Source: Bacteroidales bacterium (GTDB lineage: Bacteria; Bacteroidota; Bacteroidia; Bacteroidales; CAIWKO01). From it: a DNA stretch of 64,000 nt. A model generated the notes under the pieces. That model was not told the DNA's origin and made no database searches. It was given only the letters and a program-made list of their open reading frames with translations. This document shows, piece after piece, positions 46,230 to 54,917 of the stretch. How positions within the stretch are numbered: the first letter of the stretch is position 1; each line of letters opens with the position of its first letter. The DNA lies in assembly GCA_023228145.1 (NCBI GenBank), contig JALOBU010000004.1, forward strand, positions 118,116-182,115, read 5' to 3'. The position numbers and the translations under genes were made by a program.

Positions 46230-47204
46230 ATGAGTAAATATTTAGTTGTAACTGGGGCGGCTGGATTTATTGGAAGTTGTATGGTTGGAAAACTCAACAA
46301 TAAAGGCATAAAAGACCTTATCATTGTAGATGACTTTAATAAAGGATACAAACAGAAAAATATCATTGATAAAGTTTATGCCGTACATGTTCAGCGGGAT
46401 GTTTTTTTTGAGTGGTTCCGCGAAAACCATGAGGATGTGGAATTTATTTTTCATCTTGGCGCCCGCACCGACACAACAGAATTTGACGTGAACATCTTCA
46501 ACACCCTGAACCTGAACTACAGCAAACAAATGTGGCAGCTGTGCTCTGAATTCGGGATACCCCTGGTGTATGCTTCTTCGGCAGCAACCTATGGGCTCGG
46601 CGAACTTGGTTACGATGATGACGAATCACTGATACCTCAATTAAAACCCCTGAATCCTTATGGGGAATCGAAAAATGAATTCGACAAATGGGTTATTGCT
46701 CAAAAAGTGACTCCGCCTTTCTGGGCAGGGCTAAAATTCTTTAATGTTTATGGCCCGAATGAATATCATAAGGGAAGAATGGCCTCGGTGATTTTTCATG
46801 CCTACAACCAGATAAATGAAACAGGGCAAATGAAACTTTTCCGCTCACATAACCCTCAATACGAGAACGGAAAACAGATGCGTGATTTTATCTATGTAAA
46901 AGATGTGGTAAATGTATGCCTGTTTTTTTACCTCAGCCGCAAAAATCCGGGGATATATAACCTTGGCACCGGCCAGGCACGCACTTTTCTTGACCTTGTT
47001 ACCAATACTTACCGCGCCATGCACCTTGACCCAAAAATCAATTTTATTGACACACCGGAAGATATCCGCGATAAATACCAGTATTTTACCGAGGCCAGGA
47101 TGGAGAAGCTCCGGGCAGCCGGCTACAACATTGAATTCACATCGCTGGAAGAAGGTATTGAGGAATATGTGCAATCGTACTTAATGAATACCCTGTATTA
47201 TTAA
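46230..47204 (+). CDS. hldD: ADP-glycero-manno-heptose 6-epimerase
   Basis: 324 residues, extended SDR: TGAAGFIGSCMVGKL at the start, FHLGARTDTTEFD, SSAATYGLGELGYDD, the YxxxK catalytic pair in YGESKNEFDK, FFNVYGPNEYHKGRMASV and the heptose-binding FRSHNPQYENGKQMRDFIYV. It converts ADP-D-glycero-D-manno-heptose to the L-glycero form for lipopolysaccharide inner core. The other heptose genes are not in the window. Confidence 0.95.
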   Translation: MSKYLVVTGAAGFIGSCMVGKLNNKGIKDLIIVDDFNKGYKQKNIIDKVYAVHVQRDVFFEWFRENHEDVEFIFHLGARTDTTEFDVNIFNTLNLNYSKQMWQLCSEFGIPLVYASSAATYGLGELGYDDDESLIPQLKPLNPYGESKNEFDKWVIAQKVTPPFWAGLKFFNVYGPNEYHKGRMASVIFHAYNQINETGQMKLFRSHNPQYENGKQMRDFIYVKDVVNVCLFFYLSRKNPGIYNLGTGQARTFLDLVTNTYRAMHLDPKINFIDTPEDIRDKYQYFTEARMEKLRAAGYNIEFTSLEEGIEEYVQSYLMNTLYY

Positions 47205-47305
47205 TTTACTGGTGCATCTGGCCCAAAGAACTTCTTAGTTCCAACAAGATTAATATCCTAAACTGATAGAATAAATCTGCCCAATTCCAGAAGGGCAAGG
47301 CACAA

Positions 47306-47641
47306 CTATTTTTCCAGTTCAACAGTTCCTGTTGTTTTATTTATTTCTACTTTATGTTTGTATCCTGCTTTCTCATATTCCATATACCAATCCCATCTCT
47401 TGATGCTTAAACCATACCCTACCATTTCTTCCCTTACGAACCTACCCAGAGAATCAGTATAACCGGACAGATTATATGCTGATTTTTCCTCCCTGCCTGC
47501 TTTTGGTTTCACCTGTACATAAACACTGTCTATCGGTTTTTTTGTTTGGTTGTCAATTACAGTAACTGAAAAATACTTTGGCCCTTCGCAGGAAGAAATG
47601 AAAAATGTTATGAGTATAAGGATGAAAATATTTTTAGACAT
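47306..47641 (-). CDS. small lipoprotein with Ig-like/CarboxypepD-type fold
   Basis: 111 residues. The signal ends FISSC with Cys18 as lipobox cysteine. The mature part (SVTVIDNQTKKPIDSVYVQVKP, then GYTDSLGRFVREEM) has the beta-strand and 'T-D-x-x-G-x-F' pattern of carboxypeptidase regulatory-like domains. Unknown role; surface or periplasmic. It lies next to the AT-rich accessory island and converges on hldD. Confidence 0.7.
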   Translation of the reverse strand: MSKNIFILILITFFISSCEGPKYFSVTVIDNQTKKPIDSVYVQVKPKAGREEKSAYNLSGYTDSLGRFVREEMVGYGLSIKRWDWYMEYEKAGYKHKVEINKTTGTVELEK

Positions 47642-47757
47642 AGGTTTTATTTTTAGATTAAATTGTTTTGGTTTTTAGTTTAGTTTTTCAATTATGTCTA
47701 TTACTTACACTATTATCAGCATATACTTGCCAAAGCTGAATTTTTTATTAACGGATT

Positions 47758-47909
47758 GGCGGTATGTTTTTGTTGCCGACCTGCCTGCCGGTTTAACTGC
47801 AACAGGCAGTCAGGCAGGTTTCGAAGCACTTTCCTGTCAAGTTACACATAGGTTTATTAAATGCAGAAACGCTGAAATCCGCACTGATTCGGCAATAAAA
47901 TATTCCGCC
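47758..47909. repeat. attC-like imperfect inverted repeat at the end of the accessory cassette
   Basis: The arm GGCGGTATGTTTTTGTTGCCG at 47758-47778 matches, inverted, the arm at 47890-47909 (reverse complement GGCGGAATATTTTATTGCCG) with only a few differences, separated by 111 bases. The outer ends carry CTAAC-type and GTTA-type words on the minus strand (GCCTAACAGGCGG and CCGCCAATCCGTTA). This resembles the R/L arms of an integron attC site in the orientation expected 3' of the small membrane gene, whose stop codon lies within GCCTAAC. No integrase gene is in the window. The interior holds a CCTGCCTGCC palindrome (47780-47819). Confidence 0.55.
47780..47819. repeat. opened CCTGCCTGCC palindrome copy
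   Basis: CCTGCCTGCCGG, a 13-base loop (TTTAACTGCAACA), then GGCAGTCAGGCAGG. It is the palindrome of 1408-1427 with the centre opened and one extra T. It lies inside the attC-like structure. Confidence 0.7.
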
Positions 47910-47911
47910 TG

Positions 47912-48109
47912 TTAGGCTGCGTTATTCTTTAATAATTCCATTAACAAATAAAATAGAAAACTAGCAATCAATGATGATAAGATACCAGAGATAAAACCTT
48001 TCCAAAAGGAAGGTCTATCAATTTTCGTTCTTGTGATTTTTACATTTTTTATTTTGCTGCCATCTTTGGCAACTATCGAATCCTTATAATTTTCCATTTT
48101 TTCTGACAT
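47912..48109 (-). CDS. short single-pass membrane protein of the accessory island
   Basis: 65 residues from the ATG at 48109 (MSEKMENY); an ATG four codons later is also possible. N-terminus is charged and contains KDSIVAKDGSKIKNVKI, followed by one membrane helix (about 39-60, ISGILSSLIASFLFYLLMEL) and a short tail. The segment KDSIVAKDGSKIKNV repeats IDSIVAKEKSQIKNV at the end of the preceding gene, which it overlaps by 26 bases. No known family. It may be a membrane partner or effector of the system; this is inference. Its stop lies in the attC-like end. Confidence 0.6.
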   Translation of the reverse strand: MSEKMENYKDSIVAKDGSKIKNVKITRTKIDRPSFWKGFISGILSSLIASFLFYLLMELLKNNAA

Positions 48110-48605
48110 TTTTAATTTGACTTTTTTCTTTAGCAACAATTGAGTCTATATAAATTTCAATTGATGCCGCGCCATTACATCCTAAAGCTTTCAGAGCAAG
48201 TTTTCTGTCTAAAACAACAATCCTTGTATCATTATAGATAATAGTATAAGGCGATTCCCAATTATACTTTGTTTTATCCAATATTGCTTTTGAATACAGG
48301 ATAAGATTTGACTCGCTATTTACAACTGATGCCATATATATAAAAACCTCAACATCATCACGAGGAATACTATCAGGTATAACATCGACATGACATTCAA
48401 ATGATTCAGGGTGCATAGTCATTGTATTAATCCATTCTGCAATAAAAGAATTATTACTTGCAACTTTGTAATATAGGTCAATAATTTCACCTTTCCTGTC
48501 TACTGCAATTGTTTTCTCAGCTAATCTATTTAAAACACCCAGCCTTAATTCTTTTATCTGGCAGCCTTGTTCAAGCATACAGGTTCCTAAAGAGAATATT
48601 TCCAT
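48084..48605 (-). CDS. unknown protein, possible PIN-like nuclease, of the ATPase island
   Basis: 173 residues. I do not recognise it with certainty. The pattern IAVDRKGEIIDLYY (30s), SFIAEWINTM (50s), then IPRDDVEVFIYMASV with D83, D84 and E86, loosely matches PIN-like effector proteins (acid, D-x-G-x-I, then a D-R-K-F-V-A-type motif), but the match is weak and the last part is unclear. The C-terminus (residues 153-167) repeats in the next gene. It starts 4 bases after the ATPase stop, so translation is likely coupled and the two products probably act together. Confidence 0.6.
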   Translation of the reverse strand: MEIFSLGTCMLEQGCQIKELRLGVLNRLAEKTIAVDRKGEIIDLYYKVASNNSFIAEWINTMTMHPESFECHVDVIPDSIPRDDVEVFIYMASVVNSESNLILYSKAILDKTKYNWESPYTIIYNDTRIVVLDRKLALKALGCNGAASIEIYIDSIVAKEKSQIKNVRKNGKL

Positions 48606-48609
48606 ATGT

Positions 48610-50331
48610 TTACTTGTTTTTAATTTGATGTTTTAGAAATTCTGTATTATCCCTTAGGAGTTCTCCACTATAAAAATCTTTTGGATAATCGAAAAAACCA
48701 GTGCTGTTAATTTCCTTTCTTTCAATAATACCCGTATTTTCTTCATTTCTTGGATGGAAATAGTAAATGGCAACATTGTCAGAATTGATTTTTTCATTTT
48801 CTGACATTCGCCTTCTCAATCTTTTAAGTAAATATTCACTATGTGTCTCAATTAAAAGATACTTGCAAGGTGATATTTTTTTTCCAGATTTTTGAGTAGC
48901 AATATCAACAAATAAATCAGCTAAATCAGCTTGCATTATTGGATGTAAATGAATCTCGGGTTGCTCAATAATAGTTAAAGATTTATCAAACGATAAAAAA
49001 CCCTGTACAATAACAGGCAATACCTGTGATATCCCAAAGCCCACATCAGTAATATCAAGTGATAAATTATTTTGTTTAATTTTAATAATATGTATTATGT
49101 CTTGTAGAGTATCTACATTTAACATAAGTCCAAAATTTGAAAGCCAATTATTAACCTTTCTCCTGAGTGAATCATTTTCTTTTAAAATCTCAGTAAGTGA
49201 ATTACCATCGAGGGTATCTAAATGAGTAGTAATATTAGCTTTATCAAGAAAATAGTATCTCTTTGGGTGTGCTCTAAGTGGACTAACATGGTTAATATTG
49301 TGTTTTTCAAAACTATAACCTATTTCCAAATTTGCTATTGAAATAAGTTTCAGTATTATTTTTGAGAAACTTGATATTTTAATGTTTTCATTATACACAT
49401 ATTTTGAATCGCAATCCTCAACTATTGAAAAAAAAGTAGAATTATAATTTATATTATCTTCAAGTTCTGTTGTGATTTTTTCATTTATAAAATCTAATTT
49501 TGAATAATCTGAGTTCAATTTAAAAGCTGTATAAATCTCTCTCCTTTGGTCTGGCTTCATCTCAAGTTTTAACACACATTTTTCATTATTGTGGATAGAA
49601 ATACAACATATTTTAAAAAAAGTACCTTTTTTATTGTCAATACATTTTAGTTCAAAACTTATACTAAAGTCCTCATTTTCTATAGTATTTAAACTTAATA
49701 ACAAATCGTATGTCTTTTCGATTTCATCAACAAATCTTATTGCATTAGAAATTCTTTCATCAAAAAACCAAATTTCATTTACGTAATTATCAAAAAGCGA
49801 TGTTTTAAATTTATTTTTTACAAATAATTCAGATTTTGCTTTCTTGATGATACTTACTAATTCTAGAAGCTGTTTTTTTGAAGATATTGTAAAATTTCTT
49901 AACAAATCTCTTTTATTTGATTTTTTGTCATGTAAAGCAATATTAAGCTCGTTTTCTAGCAAAGGTTTATTATAAATCCTTTGGATATAAGAAATGGTCT
50001 CAATTAGATTTGCAGATAACTGTTTTAATCCATCAGTTTTAATAAAATTGTACAGTTCTTCACTAACAAATTTAAATTTTAATGATAAAGTTTTGGTTTT
50101 ATCTTTATCTTTTAATATATTTAAAGTTTCGCCTAAACTAATAAATTCACCATTTAGCTTTAAAACAGATTTATATTTCTTTGTTTCATATGTTTGTTGA
50201 AGCATAAGTAGAAGTTGAACGATACTACTTTTACCGACACTATTTGCTCCTAATAATAAGGTTATCGGTTTTAATTCGATTTTACCAAATTCGAAAGCTT
50301 TGTAATTTTTAAAACTAATTTCTTTTATCAT
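48610..50331 (-). CDS. AAA/ABC-type ATPase with DUF3696-like C-terminus
   Basis: 573 residues, OLD/RecF-like ATPase. Walker A GANSVGKSS (28-36), a long helical insertion (about 60-330, lysine and asparagine rich), signature-like DVGFGISQVLPVIVQGF, Walker B SLTIIEQPEIHLHP (about 450-463), and IETHSEYLLKRLRRRM for the sensor histidine. The end GFFDYPKDFYSGELLRDN fits DUF3696. No nuclease domain (TOPRIM) is visible in the chain, so a partner may supply the effector, most likely the gene 4 bases downstream. Codon use is very AT-rich compared with neighbours, a sign of transfer. A role in phage defence is plausible by analogy only. Confidence 0.85.
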   Translation of the reverse strand: MIKEISFKNYKAFEFGKIELKPITLLLGANSVGKSSIVQLLLMLQQTYETKKYKSVLKLNGEFISLGETLNILKDKDKTKTLSLKFKFVSEELYNFIKTDGLKQLSANLIETISYIQRIYNKPLLENELNIALHDKKSNKRDLLRNFTISSKKQLLELVSIIKKAKSELFVKNKFKTSLFDNYVNEIWFFDERISNAIRFVDEIEKTYDLLLSLNTIENEDFSISFELKCIDNKKGTFFKICCISIHNNEKCVLKLEMKPDQRREIYTAFKLNSDYSKLDFINEKITTELEDNINYNSTFFSIVEDCDSKYVYNENIKISSFSKIILKLISIANLEIGYSFEKHNINHVSPLRAHPKRYYFLDKANITTHLDTLDGNSLTEILKENDSLRRKVNNWLSNFGLMLNVDTLQDIIHIIKIKQNNLSLDITDVGFGISQVLPVIVQGFLSFDKSLTIIEQPEIHLHPIMQADLADLFVDIATQKSGKKISPCKYLLIETHSEYLLKRLRRRMSENEKINSDNVAIYYFHPRNEENTGIIERKEINSTGFFDYPKDFYSGELLRDNTEFLKHQIKNK

Positions 50332-50715
50332 TTTATTATTTATTTTATTTTTATAATGCAGACTAACTTTTGTGCTGCTGCCTTTGTACTGCTATTTTTA
50401 CCTTATCTTCTCCGTGGCAACAATCCATTATTTTCACCTTAAAATGCTTGTTTTCTGTTAAATAAATATTTTGCTATTTGCAAAACAACCCTTCCCTCCC
50501 ATTCTTTTCAAGCATAAAATTATAAAATTTTTAATATCTTATATCTCTTTATTTATTTTTTTAAATCTTAGCAACCTGCAAAAAAATTTACTAACACAAA
50601 TTTTCAAAAATTATAATCAAATATTGGCAGCCCGGCCTTTTTACATGCTCCGCTCTGTTATCAAGGGATAACTATGTTTTTTCAGGTATTTAATCAACCC
50701 GGACAACAAAATATT
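50332..50715. other. 384-base intergenic gap, no gene seen
   Basis: AT-rich region between the ATPase start and the YvlD-like gene. A 66-codon plus-strand frame inside it has no family features and is judged chance. It should hold the promoter of the ATPase operon, but no TAnnTTTG box of clear quality was found near 50340-50400 on the minus strand. Confidence 0.5.
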
Positions 50716-51072
50716 TTACTGTTCCTGCTTGCTTTTATTGATAAAACTATTCAGTATGCTGCTCACAAAGGAAACAATGATGCTGAACAACAGCGCCCAC
50801 CAAAAGTTCTCTGTTACAAAATCGTCAATTAATTTGTCGGCCAAAAGGATGATTACCGCATTAATAACAAAAATAAAAAGTCCTAAGGTCAATATGGTGG
50901 CAGGGATGCTGATAAAAAGAAGTATGGGCCTCACTATGGCATTGAGCACTGCCAGCACCAGGGCCACAATCACACCTGTCCAAAAATTAACCAGTGTCAC
51001 ATGAGGGTCAAGCAGGTAGGCTGCCAGCATCACAGCGCAAGCGGTAAAAAAAACTTTAATGATAAATCTCAT
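50716..51072 (-). CDS. YvlD-like / phage holin 4 family membrane protein
   Basis: 118 residues with four membrane helices (about 4-22, 28-48, 55-80, 88-112). Core motifs ALVLAVLNAIVRPILLF and LADKLIDDF match the phage holin family 4 (superfamily 2) group that includes chromosomal YvlD. Despite the family name these are host proteins of unknown function in the inner membrane. Confidence 0.88.
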   Translation of the reverse strand: MRFIIKVFFTACAVMLAAYLLDPHVTLVNFWTGVIVALVLAVLNAIVRPILLFISIPATILTLGLFIFVINAVIILLADKLIDDFVTENFWWALLFSIIVSFVSSILNSFINKSKQEQ

Positions 51073-51301
51073 AATATTATTTTTCTAACAAAATTACATC
51101 ATTCAAAAGCCGAATCAAAGTATAAAATAAAAAATGTGTGAATTCTAATAATCATCATATTTTTGTATTATTAGGCTAAAAAACCATCAAAAATGTCCAT
51201 TATTCCCATTTTTGGTATAAATAAACCTGCTTAGCGGGAAAATGATGTTGATAAAATAAACGGCCAAAACAATATTTGCAGCATACAACTGATTCATTTT
51301 G

Positions 51302-51309
51302 TATTTTTG
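51302..51309 (+). promoter_or_regulatory. TAnnTTTG-type -7 box, short leader
   Basis: TATTTTTG, 10 bases before the ATG at 51320 and 16 before the ATG at 51326. It indicates a very short leader or a start at 51326, and rules out the TTG at 51299 that opens the frame. Confidence 0.4.
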
Positions 51310-51319
51310 GTTTAGCAAT

Positions 51320-54151
51320 ATGCCTATGTTAAAAACCGGAAATATAATTGCCATACTGTTTTTCATTGCCTCTTTTTCTGCAGAGGCACAATTTTATGAT
51401 ATGGGGCAGGACCCGGCATCCGTAAAATGGAACATTATTAAAACCGAACATTTCCGTATCATCTTTCCTGAGGGCATTGAAGCACAGGCGCAACACATTG
51501 CCAACGGCTTCGAACAGGTATATGAGCCCCTGAGTTCCGGCATGAATATCAAAGCTGTCAAAGTACCGGTAATACTTCATAACCGTTCGGTAACATCCAA
51601 TGCTGTGGTTCCCTGGGCACCCAAGCGCATAGAATTTTACACCTGCCCGGGACAGGACGATTATCCTCAGCCCTGGGCCGACCAGCTTATGCTCCACGAG
51701 TTCCGGCATGTGGTACAATACAGTAAAATCAATCAGGGGCTTACCAAAGTGTTGTCGTATGTCTTCGGGCAGCAGATTACCGCAGGAGTGATAGGAACCT
51801 TTGTTCCCATGTGGTTTGTGGAAGGCGATGCCGTATATACCGAAACCTTATTCAGCAGCAGCGGCAGGGGAAGAATGCCATGGTTCAGCATGAAGCTGGC
51901 AGCACAAGTCAGGGAAAAGGGGATATATAATTACAACAAAGCAGTTTTTGGTTCTTATAAAACTTTCACGCCCAACCATTATGAACTGGGTTATCAGCTG
52001 GTATCTTACGGTACAAAAAAGTATTCCCATCAAATCTGGGAACGCGCTATGGATAAAAGCGGTAAACTTCCGCTGATGGTTGTTCCCTTTAATCACGGAA
52101 TCAAAAAAGTAAGCGGACTAAATAAAGTGCAGATCTACAAAAACTGCCTAAATGAACTTGACAGCCTCTGGCAGAAAACAGATAATAAAAACCGACATAC
52201 TGATTTTACTTTACTCAGCACTAAAAAAAATAAATTCTACACAAATTATAATTGGGGAAATTTTTCAGGGAATCATTTTATTGCTGTCAAATCATCTATG
52301 GATGACATTACCAGGTTTGTGATATTGGACAGCAGCGGCAATGAAAAACATATTTTTACACCCGGGACATATTACAACACAGCTTTCAGCAGCTCGGGCA
52401 ACCAGATTGTCTGGACAGAAACTGCTTACGACCCGCGATGGGAAAACCGAACCTATTCGGTAATTAAATTATATGACTTTCAAAAAAAGCGAAGCCGGCA
52501 ATTAACGCATCGTTCAAGATATTTTTCTCCTTCGCTGGATGATGAAGGGACGCAAATAGTGTGTACCGAACAAAACATTTACGGAAATTCATCTTTACTT
52601 GTTCTGGATGCTAATTCCGGGAAAATAAAAAAACAAATTCCTGTTGATTCGGGGGATTTCATCATGACTCCTAAATGGTCGGATAAAGGGGCGGAAATAG
52701 TTTTTATTGCCCTGAACCGTTTTGGCAAAAGGCTTTGTATTGCCGACACTGCAGGACACATAAGAAATATCACTAATCCTTCGTTCACTGAAATAAGTCA
52801 TCCGGCCCTTTTTGGAAAATATATTTATTTCACAGGGGCTTATTCAGGAATCAGCAATATTTATGGACTGGATACATCATCACAGGAATTGTATCAGCTA
52901 ACTTCCTCGAAATACGGCGCTTCCGAGCCTGAATTATCTTCTGACGGCACGCAATTGTTATATTCGGATTATACTGAAAACGGCTATAAGCTTGTAAAAG
53001 CAGAAATTGACACATCTTTATGGATAAGCGTAAAAAATTTTACCGGCAATTCACTTCAGCTGTTTGATGTAAAAAACGAGCCTATAGATTTTTACAACAG
53101 CAAAAAAAACCAATACCCGGTCCGGAAGTTTTCAAAATTCTTAAACCTTTTTAACATACACAGCTGGGGCCCTTTATCCATCAATGCCGATAATACCACG
53201 GTGAAGCCGGGCTTTGAAATCAAATCGCAAAATTTGCTCAGCACCATGTTTTTCAGCGCCGGTTATGAACATGAATGGAATAACAGCGGCTCGATGTTTT
53301 TTGCAAAACTCAGTTACAGAGCTTGGTATCCGGTGATTGACGTAGGCTTTGCTTACGAGTTTAACAAAGATGACAGTATCCGCTGGAACACCATGTCACT
53401 CAGTGCCGGTCTGAAAGTACCGTTAAACCTTACAAGGGGGAAACATGTCGTTTTTGTTCAGCCCCAGCTTGTCTTCAGTTACAAGAAAATCATCGCCCGG
53501 AAAAATTACCCGGATTATGCTTTCTCCGGCGAATACGAGCCTCTGGAATACAGGGTTTACGCTTATCACATCATAAAAACTTCTTTAAAAGACATCAGCC
53601 CTAGATGGGGGCAACTTCTTGAACTTTCATACAAACACACACCTTTTAATAAAAATATAAGCGGCGCCCTGACAGCCATTCAAACGGTGTTTTTCTTTCC
53701 GGGCATTGGAAGACATCACAGCATCAGCCTGTATGGCGGGTGGCAGTATCATGATACTTACAGCTTTATTTTCGGCGATGCCATCACACTTCCTCAGGGC
53801 TACGACAGCAGTGGATACAGCAAGGCTGTTTCGGCAAAATTCACCTACCAGATGCCGCTGTTTTACCCGGACTGGAGCATAGGTTCTTTGTTCTATTTCA
53901 AACGTTTCAGAACATCGCTGCACTTTGATTATGCCTATGTTACTGATAAAGAAAATAACTTTTACAATCTTAGTTCTGCGGGCATCTCCCTGCTTGCAGA
54001 TTTTCACTTTCTGAGGTTTCTGGCCCCCATCACAATGGGTATAAGGGCTTCGTACAGGTTCGACACGCAAAAAATAATACCTGAATTTATTTACAGTGTA
54101 AATTTCGATGCATTGCAATTTAAACCGGGCTATTCACGTTTTTACGATTGA
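51320..54151 (+). CDS. HEFRH zinc-peptidase / beta-propeller / outer-membrane barrel protein
   Basis: 943 residues from ATG 51320. Signal peptide (ending FSAEAQ), then a peptidase-like domain: His126 and His130 of HEFRH and Glu168 in WFVEGDAVYTET form a gluzincin zinc site of the MA clan. Next a TolB/WD40-like propeller (about 290-570) with repeats FSPSLDDEGTQIV, TPKWSDKGAEIVF and EPELSSDGTQLLYS. The last ~340 residues have amphipathic beta-strands with aromatic girdle residues and look like an outer-membrane barrel, ending FKPGYSRFYD. It may be a surface protease or a sensor; substrate unknown. Family of TolB-like translocation-related proteins in Bacteroidota. Confidence 0.8.
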   Translation: MPMLKTGNIIAILFFIASFSAEAQFYDMGQDPASVKWNIIKTEHFRIIFPEGIEAQAQHIANGFEQVYEPLSSGMNIKAVKVPVILHNRSVTSNAVVPWAPKRIEFYTCPGQDDYPQPWADQLMLHEFRHVVQYSKINQGLTKVLSYVFGQQITAGVIGTFVPMWFVEGDAVYTETLFSSSGRGRMPWFSMKLAAQVREKGIYNYNKAVFGSYKTFTPNHYELGYQLVSYGTKKYSHQIWERAMDKSGKLPLMVVPFNHGIKKVSGLNKVQIYKNCLNELDSLWQKTDNKNRHTDFTLLSTKKNKFYTNYNWGNFSGNHFIAVKSSMDDITRFVILDSSGNEKHIFTPGTYYNTAFSSSGNQIVWTETAYDPRWENRTYSVIKLYDFQKKRSRQLTHRSRYFSPSLDDEGTQIVCTEQNIYGNSSLLVLDANSGKIKKQIPVDSGDFIMTPKWSDKGAEIVFIALNRFGKRLCIADTAGHIRNITNPSFTEISHPALFGKYIYFTGAYSGISNIYGLDTSSQELYQLTSSKYGASEPELSSDGTQLLYSDYTENGYKLVKAEIDTSLWISVKNFTGNSLQLFDVKNEPIDFYNSKKNQYPVRKFSKFLNLFNIHSWGPLSINADNTTVKPGFEIKSQNLLSTMFFSAGYEHEWNNSGSMFFAKLSYRAWYPVIDVGFAYEFNKDDSIRWNTMSLSAGLKVPLNLTRGKHVVFVQPQLVFSYKKIIARKNYPDYAFSGEYEPLEYRVYAYHIIKTSLKDISPRWGQLLELSYKHTPFNKNISGALTAIQTVFFFPGIGRHHSISLYGGWQYHDTYSFIFGDAITLPQGYDSSGYSKAVSAKFTYQMPLFYPDWSIGSLFYFKRFRTSLHFDYAYVTDKENNFYNLSSAGISLLADFHFLRFLAPITMGIRASYRFDTQKIIPEFIYSVNFDALQFKPGYSRFYD

Positions 54152-54229
54152 GCCTTTTATTTTGTTAATGTCCGTAAGGCATACTTTTTGAAATTATATT
54201 TTGAGAAGCCCTTATTGAATTTTTTAATG

Positions 54230-54237
54230 TAATTTTG
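54230..54237 (+). promoter_or_regulatory. TAnnTTTG-type -7 box for the 54.3 kb gene
   Basis: TAATTTTG, 21 bases before the ATG at 54259. The TTG within it opens the longer frame but is not the start. Confidence 0.45.
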
Positions 54238-54258
54238 TTTACTGTAAAGCCCCGGCGC

Positions 54259-54900
54259 ATGAATATGAAACTGTTTTATAATATCCTTTTTATTTTTTTT
54301 CTTCCTTCTTTTCTTTTTTCACAAAGCGATATTCCTCAAGTAAAATACACCCGCGAATTCAAATTCAACGACGGCATTTACCAATCCTTCAAAGAATTTA
54401 AATATAACAACCCTTCTCTGCCCGAGTTCAGCATGAGCAAAGACAACAACTTTATTCAGGAAGGGAATGTAATTTTAAGATATCCCTGTCCCGATTCCAT
54501 AGGAAGCAAAAGAACCTGCGTTATTGAAAATTGTTTCGGATTTTCAAGAAACGGAATACTTTACTTAAACCAGGGGTATCCGGGATATTATTACCGCATG
54601 TTTATAGTCGGCGCCCTCTCGCATTTTATTGCATTTAATAAATTCGGCGCCCCGGATGTTTTTGCCACCTTTGAGCCTTTTGTCTTTTCGAGCGGCTCCA
54701 ACGATTTCACCGAATACCTCCTTGACTTTGAAACCGGAAATACCTTTCGTTTCGGGTACACCGAATTTTCTGAATTTCTCGAAAAGCACGATAAGGAATT
54801 GTTCGACGAACTCCAAAATACAAAACAAAAACGCAAAATGATACATCATTTTCTGCTAAAGTACAATGAAAAACACCCGATATATTTCCCGGTTTATTAA
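54259..54900 (+). CDS. unknown secreted protein
   Basis: 213 residues from the ATG at 54259 (MNMKLFYN). Signal peptide ends FLFSQ. The mature protein has FKFNDGIYQSFKEFKYNNPS near the start, two cysteines in CPDSIGSKRTCVIENCFG and an acidic-basic C-terminal helix with LDFETGNTFRF. I cannot assign a family; it resembles DUF-type periplasmic proteins of Bacteroidota. It is followed 17 bases later by a TPR protein, probably one unit. Confidence 0.65.
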   Translation: MNMKLFYNILFIFFLPSFLFSQSDIPQVKYTREFKFNDGIYQSFKEFKYNNPSLPEFSMSKDNNFIQEGNVILRYPCPDSIGSKRTCVIENCFGFSRNGILYLNQGYPGYYYRMFIVGALSHFIAFNKFGAPDVFATFEPFVFSSGSNDFTEYLLDFETGNTFRFGYTEFSEFLEKHDKELFDELQNTKQKRKMIHHFLLKYNEKHPIYFPVY

Positions 54901-54917
54901 AATATTAACTCACTGAC

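Noticed and set aside
47694..47915. 73-codon plus-strand frame across the attC-like repeat
   Set aside because: It spans the inverted repeat and the palindrome, has no family pattern, and opposes the membrane gene; the frame is probably chance.
50471..50671. 66-codon plus-strand frame in the gap before the YvlD-like gene
   Set aside because: Lysine/leucine-rich low-complexity translation, no homology pattern and no promoter or ribosome site that I could see.
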